A stretch of DNA of 64,000 nt. Origin: Desulfomonile sp963700305 (GTDB lineage: Bacteria; Desulfobacterota; Desulfomonilia; Desulfomonilales; Desulfomonilaceae). Numbering within the stretch: position 1 is the first letter of the stretch; each line of letters begins with the position of its first letter. Location of the stretch: positions 60,299-124,298 of the forward strand of contig CAVOXB010000029.1 of assembly GCA_963700305.1 (NCBI GenBank), in the 5' to 3' direction. Shown in pieces: positions 1-8,840 of this stretch. The position numbers and the translations under genes are program-made. Under the pieces are notes generated by a model. The model was given only the letters and a program-made list of their open reading frames with translations. It did no database searches and had not been told where the DNA came from.

Positions 1-1460
1 ACGGTAGAGCGCACCATGGACAGGCACGGGCTATGGTTTTCCGATTACCTGCAGATAAAGAGTGGCAGCTTCCTAAAGGCCAATGGAGGGTACCTGATAC
101 TCAATGCAAGAGATTCACTGCTGGAACCGGGGGTCTGGCCGACTCTCAAGAGAAGCCTGCGCACCCGGGTAATGGAAATTCAAAGTGATCCTTACAGCTT
201 CTTTTTCACGACATCTTTGAAACCCGAAAAAATACCCGTAAAGATAAAAGTGATCATGATAGGGGAGCCGGAAATCTATGATCTGCTCCATTGGTATGAA
301 GAGGACTTTCGGAAAGTATTCAAAATCAAGGCTGACTTTGACACCTCCATGCCGAACACCTCGTCCAATCTGAGGAAGGTGACCGGCTTCATATCGCGCG
401 TCTGTGAACAGGAATCTCTACTTCCTTGCGATCCCTCGGGTCTTCTGGCAATAGCGAAGCTCACCATCCGTTGGGGAGGCAGGAAGAAGAAACTTACCGC
501 ACAGTTCGAGCGGATTTCGGACCTTCTGCGCGAAGCGGATTTTAATGCGAGGGAATCCAAGTCCGAGTCAATCCGCGGGGAGGACGTGGAACAAGCCAAC
601 CGAGACCGCATTGAGCGCCTTAACATGATCGAGGACAAGATCCATGAATATATGGAAGATGGCATACTCATGATAGATACGGACGGCGCTCGGGTTGGTC
701 AGATCAACGGCCTGAGCGTCTATAGTTTTCCTGAGTTCCCATTTGGGCGGCCATCCAGAATAACAGTGAAGACGAGCATGGGAAAATCGGGAATTATCAA
801 CATCGAACGAGAAGCCGAGCTCTCGGGCAACAGCTACAATAAAGGCGTACTGATCCTCGCTGGCTTTCTAAGGTGGCGCTTCGCCCAGGACAAACCTCTT
901 AATTTGACGGCGAGCATCACTTTCGAGCAATCTTATTCAGGAGTGGATGGAGACTCCGCGTCCTCCACGGAACTTTACGCTCTGATGAGCGCTCTTTGGG
1001 GGCCCCCATCGACCAGGGCATAGCGGTTACCGGAAGCGTGAACCAGCACGGGGAAATCCAGCCCATAGGAGGGGTCAATTACAAGATTGAAGGATTTTTC
1101 AAGGTCTGCAAGACAATGGGATTGACAGGTAGGCAGGGCGTGATAATCCCCAGACGAAATGTCGGCGACCTGATGCTGGATTCAGAAGTGATCGAAGCAG
1201 TGAAAAATAACAATTTTCATATTTGGGCAGTGGACCACGTGGACCAGGGAATTGAGATACTCACCGGAGTATCGGCAGGCAAGCCGGATGACGAAGACAA
1301 CTATCCCGAGGACACAATTAATTATTTGGTGAACAAACGGCTGGAAGAGTTGTCTGAAGGTCTTAAGGAATTTGAAGGACCTGGAGAAGAAGAGACAAAG
1401 GAGCAGGACAAAGAGGACTGTGGAGATTCCTCGTGCGAGAAGGATGACAATCCGAACTGA
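1..1460 (+). CDS. Lon-related ATP-dependent protease, C-terminal part (5' end outside window, one frameshift)
   Basis: This is the C-terminal half of a Lon-like (LonB/AAA_32 type) cytoplasmic protease. The reading frame is open from base 1, so the start lies upstream. The stretch GGYLILNARD and the later protease domain are typical of this family. The catalytic serine lies in GDSASSTE (codon 955-957) and the catalytic lysine in NYKIEGFF (codon 1083-1085). The two are in different frames: the first frame stops at 1023 and the second picks up at about 996 with APIDQGIAVTGSVNQ, a conserved Lon segment. One base is missing around 997-1001 in a run of T, G and C. The C-terminus is acidic and probably disordered. 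I read it as one gene with a sequencing indel; a true pseudogene is the alternative. Confidence 0.85.
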
Positions 1461-1477
1461 AACAAATGCAGAAGAGT

Positions 1478-1501
1478 AGGAAAGGATCCGAGACCTTTCC
1501 T
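1478..1501 (+). terminator. weak hairpin after the Lon-like gene
   Basis: AGGAAAGG (1478-1485) pairs with CCTTTCCT (1494-1501) just after the stop codon. There is no clear T run, so termination is only a possibility. Confidence 0.3.
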
Positions 1502-1915
1502 ACCTTAACCTTAACGAATGGCTACCCAAGAGTTCTCGGATTTCCGGGGGATTTATCTGCCGTGGGTTGATTTTGTTTTCTCTCCTTGAGCAATTCGTCG
1601 AATTCTCTGTTTAGATCCCGTATTTTATCAGGGCTGTTTTCTGTGGGGAATGGATGGTCTTTTGTCTCTGTTGGAGAGCTTTCGAGCAGGTTCTCTGCTT
1701 TGTCGAAAGGGGCTTCTTTTCCTGCCAGTTTCTTCTTTCAAACTTAGGAGTTCTCCTCGGATTCTGACCAGCAGTTTGCTCAGAAACATATCTCATGTCC
1801 TCCGGGTTAACTGAGTAGAGTTCGCGGATCTGCAGTCATGCAGTGAAACATTTTCTAATAAACTGCATCCAATTGAATGGACATTACTCGGTAAATCCAT
1901 CCGGGAGGAATACAT
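1502..1915. other. gene-free stretch before rpoH
   Basis: No convincing coding sequence. Small reading frames on both strands here overlap each other and have no family features. The end holds the rpoH ribosome site GGGAGGA (1903-1909). No confident heat-shock or housekeeping promoter was recognised. Confidence 0.4.
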
Positions 1916-2758
1916 ATGAACTATCCCATCGAAACGGACGGACTCAGAATATATCTTTCTCAAATAGAACGCTATCATGTTCTGGATCGAGAAAGAGAGT
2001 ACATCCTAGCTTTGGAATATCGCGACCAAAAAAACGAAGAAGCTGCCAAAAGGTTAATTACATCGAATCTGAGATTCGTAATAAAAGTGGCTCTTGGATA
2101 TCGCAACTACGGAGTCAAACTTATGGATCTCATCCAAGAAGGCAACATCGGACTTATGAAAGCAGTGGAGAGATTTGACCCGGATAAGGGGTTCAGGCTG
2201 ATCTCCTATGCAATCTGGTGGATTAAGGCATACATTCAGAATTATATAATAAAATCATGGTCTCTTGTTAAAATCGGGACAACACAGGCTCAAAGGAAAC
2301 TTTTCTATCGTGTGGCGGACCTGCCTGAATCCAGGGATTTTGATAGTCACCTGGACGACGTTTCCAAACTTGCCGACAAAATACACGTTACCGAGGACGA
2401 GGTGATAGACATGGCAGCTCGTCTTAAGGCCCACGATCTTTCGCTGGATGATCTGATAGGCGATCGTTCCCGCGACTCGTTCGCTGATACTCTTAGAGAC
2501 GACGCGCCGGATCAAGAAGAGATTCTGTCTGAATTAGAGGCCCGCCAGGGCCTGAAACTCTGGGCCGATACCGCACTTCAGACTTTGAACCCACGCGAAA
2601 AATACATAGTGGAAAAACGTGTTTTGGCCGAAGATCCTCTTACGCTCAAGGAACTCGGAAAGCATTTTGGAATTACCAGGGAGAGAGCTCGACAGATTGA
2701 AAGATCAGCACTGGAGAAGCTCAAAGGAAATTATCTGCGCTCGCAGCTGGCCGCGTAA
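1916..2758 (+). CDS. rpoH: RNA polymerase sigma factor RpoH (sigma-32)
   Basis: Group 3 sigma-70 family factor of 280 residues, the usual size for RpoH, which directs RNA polymerase to heat-shock promoters. Region 2 is clear (NLRFVIKVALGYRNYG, DLIQEGNIGLMKAVERFDPDKG, YAIWWIKAYIQNYI). It is followed by QRKLFYRVADLP, which matches the RpoH box. Region 4 (LKELGKHFGITRERARQIERSALEKLK) is the -35 binding helix-turn-helix. The start ATG is preceded by GGGAGGA at good spacing. A strong hairpin follows the stop, so it is probably a single-gene unit. RpoD is excluded by the short length and lack of an N-terminal extension. Confidence 0.93.
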   Translation: MNYPIETDGLRIYLSQIERYHVLDREREYILALEYRDQKNEEAAKRLITSNLRFVIKVALGYRNYGVKLMDLIQEGNIGLMKAVERFDPDKGFRLISYAIWWIKAYIQNYIIKSWSLVKIGTTQAQRKLFYRVADLPESRDFDSHLDDVSKLADKIHVTEDEVIDMAARLKAHDLSLDDLIGDRSRDSFADTLRDDAPDQEEILSELEARQGLKLWADTALQTLNPREKYIVEKRVLAEDPLTLKELGKHFGITRERARQIERSALEKLKGNYLRSQLAA

Positions 2759-2779
2759 CCACCTGATCTGCCTCAAGCC

Positions 2780-2809
2780 AAAACAGGGGAAAGAATATTC
2801 CCCTGTTTT
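2780..2809 (+). terminator. rho-independent terminator of rpoH
   Basis: Arms 2780-2791 and 2798-2809 are perfectly complementary (AAAACAGGGGAA with TTCCCCTGTTTT), with a 6-base loop and Ts at the 3' side of the stem. Confidence 0.8.
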
Positions 2810-2975
2810 GCGCCACAATTTTTTGCGCTGTCCATTCAGATACTCCCGGAACCAGCGGTGTGAACCTCACATGAATTGATGGCGAGCGCCTCTCAAAATT
2901 TTCTACTATTATTTTCATGGTTTCTATATAACCTAGTTTGCGCTTCTGCGTCCAATCTGACAGAACGGGAACCTG

Positions 2976-3518
2976 ATGAATGATGCGGATCTGATAAACG
3001 AGTTCCGGAGAGGCAATGTAGAAGCCTTTTCTGAACTCGTGGACAAATACTCGAGACCGCTGACTATGATGATTCTGAGAATCGTCAGAGACCAGGAAGA
3101 AGCTAAAGACATCTCCCAAACCGTTTTTCTGAAAGTGTACGAAGGGCTCCCCAGATTTCTGTCCGCTTCATCTTTCAAGACGTGGCTCTATAGAATCGCG
3201 TTAAATGCGGTCAAGGATTACTTTCGGAAAAGAGGAAAGTACCAAATTGTCTACGATGATCTGGATCAACTCGAGGATTTGTCCGAATCTCCCGCGGACC
3301 GTCTGGACGCGGCCCGCATGGGCAAGAATGTACGAGAAGCCATGGAACTACTTCCAGAGAAACAGAGGCTTACGTTTCAACTGAGAGTTTATGAAAATCT
3401 GAACTACAAAGAAATTGCCCGAATTCTCGGTGGAAGCGCAGGCGCCGCTCGAGGAAACTTCTTCCAGGCCGTAAAAACGCTGAGACAGCGCATTATGGGA
3501 GGAGATGGGAGTGAATAG
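2976..3518 (+). CDS. ECF-type RNA polymerase sigma factor
   Basis: A 180-residue extracytoplasmic-function sigma factor. Region 2 is near residues 10-75 (AFSELVDKYSRPLTMMILRIVRDQEEAKDISQ, SSFKTWLYRIALNAVKDYFRK) and region 4 near residues 115-175 (LPEKQRLTFQLRVYENLNYKEIARIL). It probably starts an operon with the following anti-sigma factor and periplasmic protein: gaps are about 50 bases and all three genes share the strand. By analogy with RpoE/CpxP-like sets, it may answer envelope stress, which is inference. The promoter and regulon cannot be read from the window. Confidence 0.9.
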   Translation: MNDADLINEFRRGNVEAFSELVDKYSRPLTMMILRIVRDQEEAKDISQTVFLKVYEGLPRFLSASSFKTWLYRIALNAVKDYFRKRGKYQIVYDDLDQLEDLSESPADRLDAARMGKNVREAMELLPEKQRLTFQLRVYENLNYKEIARILGGSAGAARGNFFQAVKTLRQRIMGGDGSE

Positions 3519-3566
3519 GCCGCTCTGCGAAATGAATCCTTCGAACCTGAGAGGGTCTACGGACTT

Positions 3567-4118
3567 GTGGTGAACGTTATGAATCTCATGAAATGCAGCG
3601 AAGCCGAAGGACTTATCCTTCGAGATCTTGACGAAGGACTGGATCCTGCAGGAAAAGGCCGCCTGGAAGAACATCTTCAGGTTTGCTCTAATTGCGTTCG
3701 CATACGTGAAGAAATGAAGATGATTTTTGCTGCAGCGTCCTTGGATGTTCCTCAGGTGCCAGACGAAGATTTCTGGAAGAATTACACTAGCAGTCTGCAA
3801 GCACGGATTCTCGATAAGGAGCTGACCAAGAAGCGTCGTTGGCGCATTCAGAGTGCGATTCCCGTCTTTGCGACTGCTGCAGCAATAATCATCGCCATTT
3901 TGGGCCTCACAACATATATGTATAATCCCATGGTCGAAAAGATGTCCCCCTCATCCGATGTTGTCTTTGATGATGTGCATCGGGTCTTCGGACCTTCAAG
4001 CGATGAACTTGGTGTGTCTTACGGCAACTCAGTAACGCTCGTGCTTAACGACGTTACGGACGATGTCGTTGTAAGATGGTTTGAGATTGAAGAGGAGCCG
4101 AGTCCGATGTTCCTCTGA
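3567..4118 (+). CDS. anti-sigma factor with zinc-finger HC2 motif, membrane-anchored
   Basis: The N-terminus holds the anti-sigma zinc motif HxxxCxxC (in EEHLQVCSNC). A single membrane segment follows at about residues 95-115 (IPVFATAAAIIIAILGLTTY), then a periplasmic tail. This is the standard layout of a ZAS-type anti-sigma factor that holds an ECF sigma factor at the membrane. It lies 48 bases after the sigma gene, its likely partner. Start choice is open: GTG 3567, ATG 3579 and ATG 3588 are all possible, and the last gives an N-terminus typical of the family. The periplasmic domain was not recognised. Confidence 0.83.
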   Translation: MVNVMNLMKCSEAEGLILRDLDEGLDPAGKGRLEEHLQVCSNCVRIREEMKMIFAAASLDVPQVPDEDFWKNYTSSLQARILDKELTKKRRWRIQSAIPVFATAAAIIIAILGLTTYMYNPMVEKMSPSSDVVFDDVHRVFGPSSDELGVSYGNSVTLVLNDVTDDVVVRWFEIEEEPSPMFL

Positions 4119-4170
4119 TGGAAAAGTAGGTCCTTTGCGCTACCATTACGGCCATTGAAAGGAGTTTAGT

Positions 4171-4794
4171 ATGCGGAAGGCAATTATGTTTATGATATCC
4201 CTGACATTTCTGTTGAGCTCTTTCGCACAAACAGTGGAAGCAGAAAAGCAGGACTTCAAAAAAAATCAGGAACGCATAGAATTCCTGACCATGTGGAAAA
4301 TGATGGAGGCGCTGGATCTCGACAAACCGACCGCTGAAAAGATTTTGAATATTAGAAAACAATTCCTGTCCCAGCGGCAAGCCGTACAGACTTCTCTTCA
4401 GGAGGACTTTCAGAATCTCAGGACTACTCTGAGGGATACCTCAAGAGGTCGAGAAGACGAGAAGGGATTAACCACTATTCTGAACCAGATCAGAGAAAAG
4501 AGAAAAAAGTTGGAGACAATGGACGATGAGCTTTACAACCAGGTCTCGCAGGTGCTCACTGTCCGCCAACAAGCTGAACTTGTATTATTTCTGAAAGACT
4601 TCCGAAGAGAAATGCGAGCACTATTGGGCCATCCTCCTCCCCACGGTCCAGGTCCAGGAGGGCCGCCACCCTTCGATCCCGAAGTAGGGCCTGGTGATGA
4701 GACAGGTCCTCGTTTTCCCAAAGGGGGGTTGCCTGAAAGACCTCGTGGGGCTGGTCCACCCAGAAAATTCCAGAACTTTGAGGAAGGTCGTTAG
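4171..4794 (+). CDS. Spy/CpxP-like periplasmic protein with Pro/Gly-rich tail
   Basis: 207 residues with a clear Sec signal peptide (about residues 1-24) and start GTG-free ATG behind AAAGGAG. Residues 30-150 are highly charged and helical, with paired motifs (LDKPTAEKILNIRKQFL and VLTVRQQAELVLFLKDF) resembling the LTxxQ repeats of Spy, CpxP and ZraP periplasmic chaperones or metal sensors. The last 55 residues are Pro/Gly-rich and end basic, which is unusual for that family. Position third after an ECF sigma and its anti-sigma suggests it is a target or input of that stress circuit; this is inference. Confidence 0.65.
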   Translation: MRKAIMFMISLTFLLSSFAQTVEAEKQDFKKNQERIEFLTMWKMMEALDLDKPTAEKILNIRKQFLSQRQAVQTSLQEDFQNLRTTLRDTSRGREDEKGLTTILNQIREKRKKLETMDDELYNQVSQVLTVRQQAELVLFLKDFRREMRALLGHPPPHGPGPGGPPPFDPEVGPGDETGPRFPKGGLPERPRGAGPPRKFQNFEEGR

Positions 4795-4798
4795 CGAC

Positions 4799-4963
4799 CT
4801 AGAATCGTGCGGTTGGGTCCTTCGGTAGCTCATAAGGATCGCGTGTCGGTTTATAGGGTGATTCTTTGCCGTCCTTGTGCACGTATTTTCCATCCAAAAC
4901 GGATGAACACGAACTCAGGAACGCAAGTAACATGAAAACCGTCAAGCTAATAAATATCTTCAT
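4799..4963 (-). CDS. small lipoprotein
   Basis: A 54-residue protein with a lipoprotein signal peptide (FMLLAFLSSC) whose lipobox cysteine is near residue 19. About 35 polar residues rich in Asp, Lys and Pro follow. The ATG at 4961-4963 is chosen because the upstream part of the frame lacks sense as a signal peptide. It is convergent with the Spy-like gene; the two stops are 4 bases apart. Function unknown. Confidence 0.6.
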   Translation of the reverse strand: MKIFISLTVFMLLAFLSSCSSVLDGKYVHKDGKESPYKPTRDPYELPKDPTARF

Positions 4964-4987
4964 GGCAAGTCTAGCGTTAAAATACTT

Positions 4988-5013
4988 CGAGGGCCGCAAA
5001 AAGTCGGCCCTCG
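4988..5013 (-). terminator. hairpin downstream of the HU gene
   Basis: CGAGGGCCG (4988-4996) pairs with CGGCCCTCG (5005-5013). It lies between the HU gene and the small lipoprotein on the minus strand. The T tract is poor, so it may be a partial terminator. Confidence 0.5.
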
Positions 5014-5102
5014 AGGGTTTGGTTTGAAAGCCGGTTAGTTTAATCAGCAAAATTCAGACCTGGTGGCAGCTCAAACATTCGTCTGAACTTCGCCGCAGGT
5101 GT

Positions 5103-5378
5103 TTACTTTTTCACTGAATCCTTGAGCGCCTTGGCCGCGCTGAATTTCGGCGCCTGGGTGGCCGGTATTTTTATTGGCTTGCCGGTTCTGGGATTGACTC
5201 CCTTACGAGCCTGTCTCTTCACCACACTGAAGCTCCCTAAGTCGGTGATTCGAACCTTCTCACCATTCTTGAGAACCTCATGTATCGCTCCAACTACTGA
5301 ATCTAATGCAGTAAGAGCAGCCTTCTTTGAAATTCCAGCCTCTTCGGCAATTTTGGCCACCAAATCTGACTTAGTCAT
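5103..5378 (-). CDS. hup: DNA-binding protein HU
   Basis: A 91-residue nucleoid protein of the HU/IHF family. It begins MTKSDLVAKIAEEAGISKKAA, holds GEKVRITDLGSFSV and has the beta-arm signature KGVNPRTGKPIKIPA. ATG 5376-5378 is preferred over upstream starts because AGGAGT lies just ahead of it and HU proteins begin here. The arm signature points to HU, not IHF, though IHF-like function cannot be excluded. It has its own sigma-70-type promoter (5442-5470). Confidence 0.95.
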   Translation of the reverse strand: MTKSDLVAKIAEEAGISKKAALTALDSVVGAIHEVLKNGEKVRITDLGSFSVVKRQARKGVNPRTGKPIKIPATQAPKFSAAKALKDSVKK

Positions 5379-5441
5379 TCCTATTACTCCTTTCACCAAT
5401 ACCAAATGTCATGAGAGTCCAAAACAAAGTCCCCCGTGGGG

Positions 5442-5470
5442 TTTATACAAACTATGTAGCTGCCTGTCAA
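5442..5470 (-). promoter_or_regulatory. sigma-70-type promoter of hup
   Basis: On the minus strand TTGACA (5465-5470) is followed after exactly 17 bases by TATAAA (5442-5447). The hup start is about 64 bases downstream. Confidence 0.8.
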
Positions 5471-5553
5471 GAAATATCGACATTTTAGCTATTTTGCCAC
5501 ACTGCTTGACCGGGAAAAAGGATTATTCTATTCTCGGAAAGAGAGATTCAAAC

Positions 5554-5796
5554 ATGGAATATATACCATTTTTACATGCTAATCAGGTTTTCAACATTGC
5601 TTGCGAAGAAGACCTTGCGTTTTCTGATGTTCGGGCAATTTTGGATGCATTGCTGGAGGAGAATGCTTTCAACCTCGCTCTTCAAGAAACCCAAGCGTAT
5701 TATAGAATTGAATTTGATGAGAGTCTCTTCGAGGTCTGGGTCGCGGAAATGAGTGTCTTCATACACAGACTTGTGAGCTCGGCCGAGAAATTGTGA
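5554..5796 (+). CDS. hypothetical protein, 80 residues
   Basis: Acidic protein starting MEYIPFLHANQVFNIACEED, with a purine-rich GGAAAGAGAG upstream of the ATG. Composition (amphipathic, many Glu and aromatics) looks like a real folded protein. An overlapping minus-strand frame (5572-5805) looks less natural. The longer plus-strand frame reaching back to 5122 overlaps hup and is not used. No family recognised. Confidence 0.45.
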   Translation: MEYIPFLHANQVFNIACEEDLAFSDVRAILDALLEENAFNLALQETQAYYRIEFDESLFEVWVAEMSVFIHRLVSSAEKL

Positions 5797-5859
5797 GATA
5801 AGCAAGATGAGGAGGGAACCCTTTTGCTGTAAGGAAGGATTCCCTGATTGTCATCCTTC

Positions 5860-6567
5860 TCAGCCCTTCGCGGAAAGATCCATTATTCGGGTCTTGACGA
5901 ATGAGGCGTCGGGCGCCTCAGGGAACATTTTAAGGTATTGACGATACGCCTGAACTGCCTCTTTGTTCTTGTTCATCAATTCATATAATTTGGCTATAGA
6001 CGAAAAAGCTTCCCGCCGATAAGGGGAGTTATTGTCCTTGGAGAGCTGATCAAAAAGGACCAGTGCCTGATCGTAATCTTCGAGAGCCATTCGAGTCATT
6101 GCCAGATGGTACATCACAAGCGGTCCCAGTCCACTTCTGACAAGAGTGGTCTCCTGCATTCTGGTGTAGCGATCCAGCGCACCCTTGTAATCATTCTTTT
6201 TACAAAGCACATGACCGGAGTAAAGTAGGGCCATTTCTCCTGGCGGAAGCGATCCGTAGTCCTTTGCCACGTCGTCTAATTGCGCGAGCACCTTGTCCAA
6301 TTTTTCTTTGGCGACCGAATCCTGACGGGCGACTTCTTCGTAACTCTGGTACGCTTTCTCGAACATTTCATGGCTTGCCACTTCTCGATGGCTCTGGTAT
6401 GCGAACCACACGAGAACTCCCAGCACTATGAGCACCGCCAATATGGCTCCCATGGCGTAGTTCTTAGGATTTTCTCTCGCGTGGCGAATTACTCTGGAAG
6501 AAAAGGAAATGAACTCATCAGGTTCTTTAAGAAGTTCCTTGCGCGTTTTCTTTTCGGCCAAAGTCAA
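5860..6567 (-). CDS. membrane-anchored tetratricopeptide-like protein (YfgM-type layout)
   Basis: One membrane segment (YAMGAILAVLIVLGVLVWFAYQ) follows about 38 cytoplasmic residues. A periplasmic region of TPR-like helices then follows (DVAKDYGSLPPGEMALLYSGHVL, AMTRMALEDYDQALVLFDQL, EAVQAYRQYLKMFPEAPDASF). The layout resembles YfgM/DUF2133-type proteins that accompany the Sec translocon or BamB, but sequence support is weak. The start at TTG 6565-6567 is chosen because the upstream codons look non-coding; the frame is open back to 6753. No neighbours suggest a pathway. Confidence 0.65.
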   Translation of the reverse strand: MTLAEKKTRKELLKEPDEFISFSSRVIRHARENPKNYAMGAILAVLIVLGVLVWFAYQSHREVASHEMFEKAYQSYEEVARQDSVAKEKLDKVLAQLDDVAKDYGSLPPGEMALLYSGHVLCKKNDYKGALDRYTRMQETTLVRSGLGPLVMYHLAMTRMALEDYDQALVLFDQLSKDNNSPYRREAFSSIAKLYELMNKNKEAVQAYRQYLKMFPEAPDASFVKTRIMDLSAKG

Positions 6568-6961
6568 GCACCTCGCTTTCTCAACTTGAGCTTCTTTCGG
6601 GAGTTTTACCAGGGAAGCGTGTTTTATGGAAGACCCTTTACTCAAGCATTCCTGCGGACGAGTCGACTCGTCCCCGCTCCCGGTAAAAGGATAACGATAA
6701 GGGATAGCTGATTGAGAGCGCCAAGTCAATGTAATCCTATTCCCATAATCCACGGTCTAGTTTTGTCATGTCGCCGGTATTTGGTTCCGAAGTACCAAAT
6801 GAATGAGTTCACGTCGGCAGTGAGGCCCATAGATGAGGTCTGACTGGGCGACTGCGCAAAATGTATGTCCCTTCCCCTGATTCGGGCTGTTTTCTGAGCA
6901 AACTATTCCCCCCGGCTCTTCTCAGCCCCCTCCCAGCGCCACTTTGCCCCCGCGCTTTGTC
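6568..6961. other. gene-free flank left of the insertion sequence
   Basis: Holds the distal flank of the IS1380-type element. No confident terminal inverted repeat could be assigned by eye. No other gene seen. Confidence 0.4.
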
Positions 6962-8560
6962 TTAGCCCGAATCGCACAGGCACATCATCCTCCTTCGCGC
7001 TTCGAGAAGTATCTCGTTCGACGCATGCCCCCCAACCAGCCGAACGATAAGGTGTCGAGAGTGTGTGAGCACACGTCCCGGCGCCTTGATCAGCCAGAAG
7101 CGAATCGCCTTGAGACGACGATTTACCCAGCTTCCCCCCAATACCAAGCGCTTCATGGCCGAATTCAGATTGAACGCAAGAATCATGATCTGCCACCATG
7201 CGGCATTGGCTCCAAAAAGACCGGAAGGAAACTTCCCTCCTGCCAGGTCCTCCTTCATGATCGAATGCGCTTCTTCAGACTTCCCGCACCGGCCTCGATA
7301 CCACCAGATGAGTTCATCGGCCGCACAGTCTCGGTTCGTCACAATGCCCGTAACCTTGTACTTCACTCTCCCCCAATTCATGGTCTGAAACGGCAAACTC
7401 AGCTGATCATCCAGGCCGGGGAGGGCCTGCTGTTCGAGGGGTTCACGAATCGCAAGATACCGATACTCCGGACCGTGCTTCTTGCGCCCAGCCCACGTGG
7501 GCACGAAACAGACTTCAGCATACTCCTGGCACGTATCCACCAGCTTCCCCTTCAACTCTCGATACAAAGGCTGCCAATCCTCGTCCGCTACATCTGCCAC
7601 TGCTTGCCGATATGCCTCGTTCACCGGCGCTCCCACAGCGAAACCTATGGTCCCGAATCGTTTATTTTTCCCCTCAGCGCAGTATTTGAGGAGATCCTCT
7701 TGATATCCTGCCGCATCCGAACGCAGATACACCGTCTTCACGCCAGAGGGCACAAACCCCAACGTTTGCTCGAATGCACGGAGAAGATCATAATTGGCGG
7801 GAACATTGCCGTCTCGGAATTCGCTGAACAGGATGAGTCGCTGCTCGGCCCAATAAAAGTTCAGCGGCTGATACGCCTTGTATTTCAGGTAACAATATTC
7901 CGCCTCCTTCTTGTGCGTCTGTGACACGGTTGCGTCCATGTCCACGGTAGCCGTGGTCTCCGGAGATTTCCTCTGCATCTCTGCCGCAAAGCCCGCATTG
8001 CACTCGATCAAACCCATCAGATGCTCCGTGGGCCGGTGAATGAAAGCCTTATGGGGCTCCTTTTGCTTCTCCTGCTCGAAATCGTGAAAACACGCCAGCC
8101 ACTCACGGATAATGGTCTCAGACGGCACTGTCCGGGTCCTTGCTTTGCGCCACCGTCTTCTCAGCGCCCGCTTTTCCGAACCCGTTCGACCATAGCCCTC
8201 AATCTCCCGAAGAAATCGACAGAACCCCTCGTCACTCTCCAGTACCCTGACATCGTCAACGCAGTCTCCTCCCGCAACATTCAACCAGATCAGCGGCAGC
8301 GCCATCTGTTCGTCCGTCCAGCCCTGATTACCCTGACGAACCCGAACATGCTCGGATATGAGGCGCCCTAAACCCATCGCATGAGCGAATTCCACGTATG
8401 CAGGCAGCCCCGCAAGCGCTGTGAGCCCCCCGTCTCTCTTTTCTATTTCATACTGGAATGGAAGAAGACCTTGTGCCATACTCGCTTCACCTCGTTGGTG
8501 ATAGATTCTTCGTGGTAAAAGCATTCTATCCCCCTGAAACCTCAGGGGCAACGAGGTTTT
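6903..8560 (-). mobile_element. IS1380-type insertion sequence (ends approximate)
   Basis: The transposase occupies almost all of the element, as in IS1380 members of about 1.6-1.7 kb. The exact ends and target duplication were not resolved: no convincing inverted pair was found in the flanks, although both flanks contain CCCCTGA. The coordinates are estimates around the transposase. The transposase is intact, so the element may be active. Confidence 0.5.
6962..8479 (-). CDS. IS1380 family transposase
   Basis: A 505-residue DDE transposase from the ATG at 8477-8479 (GGTGAAG upstream). The first Asp lies in TVDMDATVSQ, the second in KTVYLRSDAAGY, and the C-terminal block YRGRCGKSEEAHSIMKEDLAGGKFPS carries the Glu of the catalytic triad. 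This block is characteristic of IS1380. The basic C-terminus is complete. Unlike many conserved genes nearby, it has no frameshift. It lies between a TPR protein and mfd and interrupts nothing recognisable. Confidence 0.88.
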   Translation of the reverse strand: MAQGLLPFQYEIEKRDGGLTALAGLPAYVEFAHAMGLGRLISEHVRVRQGNQGWTDEQMALPLIWLNVAGGDCVDDVRVLESDEGFCRFLREIEGYGRTGSEKRALRRRWRKARTRTVPSETIIREWLACFHDFEQEKQKEPHKAFIHRPTEHLMGLIECNAGFAAEMQRKSPETTATVDMDATVSQTHKKEAEYCYLKYKAYQPLNFYWAEQRLILFSEFRDGNVPANYDLLRAFEQTLGFVPSGVKTVYLRSDAAGYQEDLLKYCAEGKNKRFGTIGFAVGAPVNEAYRQAVADVADEDWQPLYRELKGKLVDTCQEYAEVCFVPTWAGRKKHGPEYRYLAIREPLEQQALPGLDDQLSLPFQTMNWGRVKYKVTGIVTNRDCAADELIWWYRGRCGKSEEAHSIMKEDLAGGKFPSGLFGANAAWWQIMILAFNLNSAMKRLVLGGSWVNRRLKAIRFWLIKAPGRVLTHSRHLIVRLVGGHASNEILLEARRRMMCLCDSG

Positions 8561-8604
8561 TTATCTTTTCTTGACCCGCGATCTGAGGTATTAGTCGGAG
8601 CAAC

Positions 8605-8690
8605 CATTCAGTCATGGGTGGAGATGAGGCAATCCGGAGACATGTCAGTCTCCCCCGAATGACTGAATGCTCCTCTTCACCCATGACTGA
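8605..8690. repeat. nested inverted repeat upstream of mfd
   Basis: CAGTCATGGGTG followed by GAGATGAGG (8609-8629) is inversely matched by 8672-8689 with about two mismatches. A second pair, ATTCAGTCAT (8606-8614) and ATGACTGAAT (8659-8668), is nested. It could form a long hairpin. The rest of 8480-8840 shows no gene. Confidence 0.55.
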
Positions 8691-8840
8691 GCGGTCACCC
8701 GGATTTGAGCAGCGCCCTTGCTTGCACGATCAGAAGCGAGCTATACTAGAAAGTTAATCAATAACAAACTCGTAATCTCTCGACATTTCCGAGCGTCTCT
8801 TTGCGTGCGGAGAATGTTGAGGGAATATTGTGGAATTTTC

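Noticed and set aside
996..1010. Programmed frameshift in the Lon-like gene
   Set aside because: No proper X XXY YYZ heptamer in the zero frame; an indel is simpler.
5122..5796. Long plus-strand frame across the HU gene
   Set aside because: Its first part is antisense to hup. Only the last 80 codons (from 5554) look coding.
6944..7924. 326-residue plus-strand frame
   Set aside because: Antisense to the transposase, with odd composition; a shadow.
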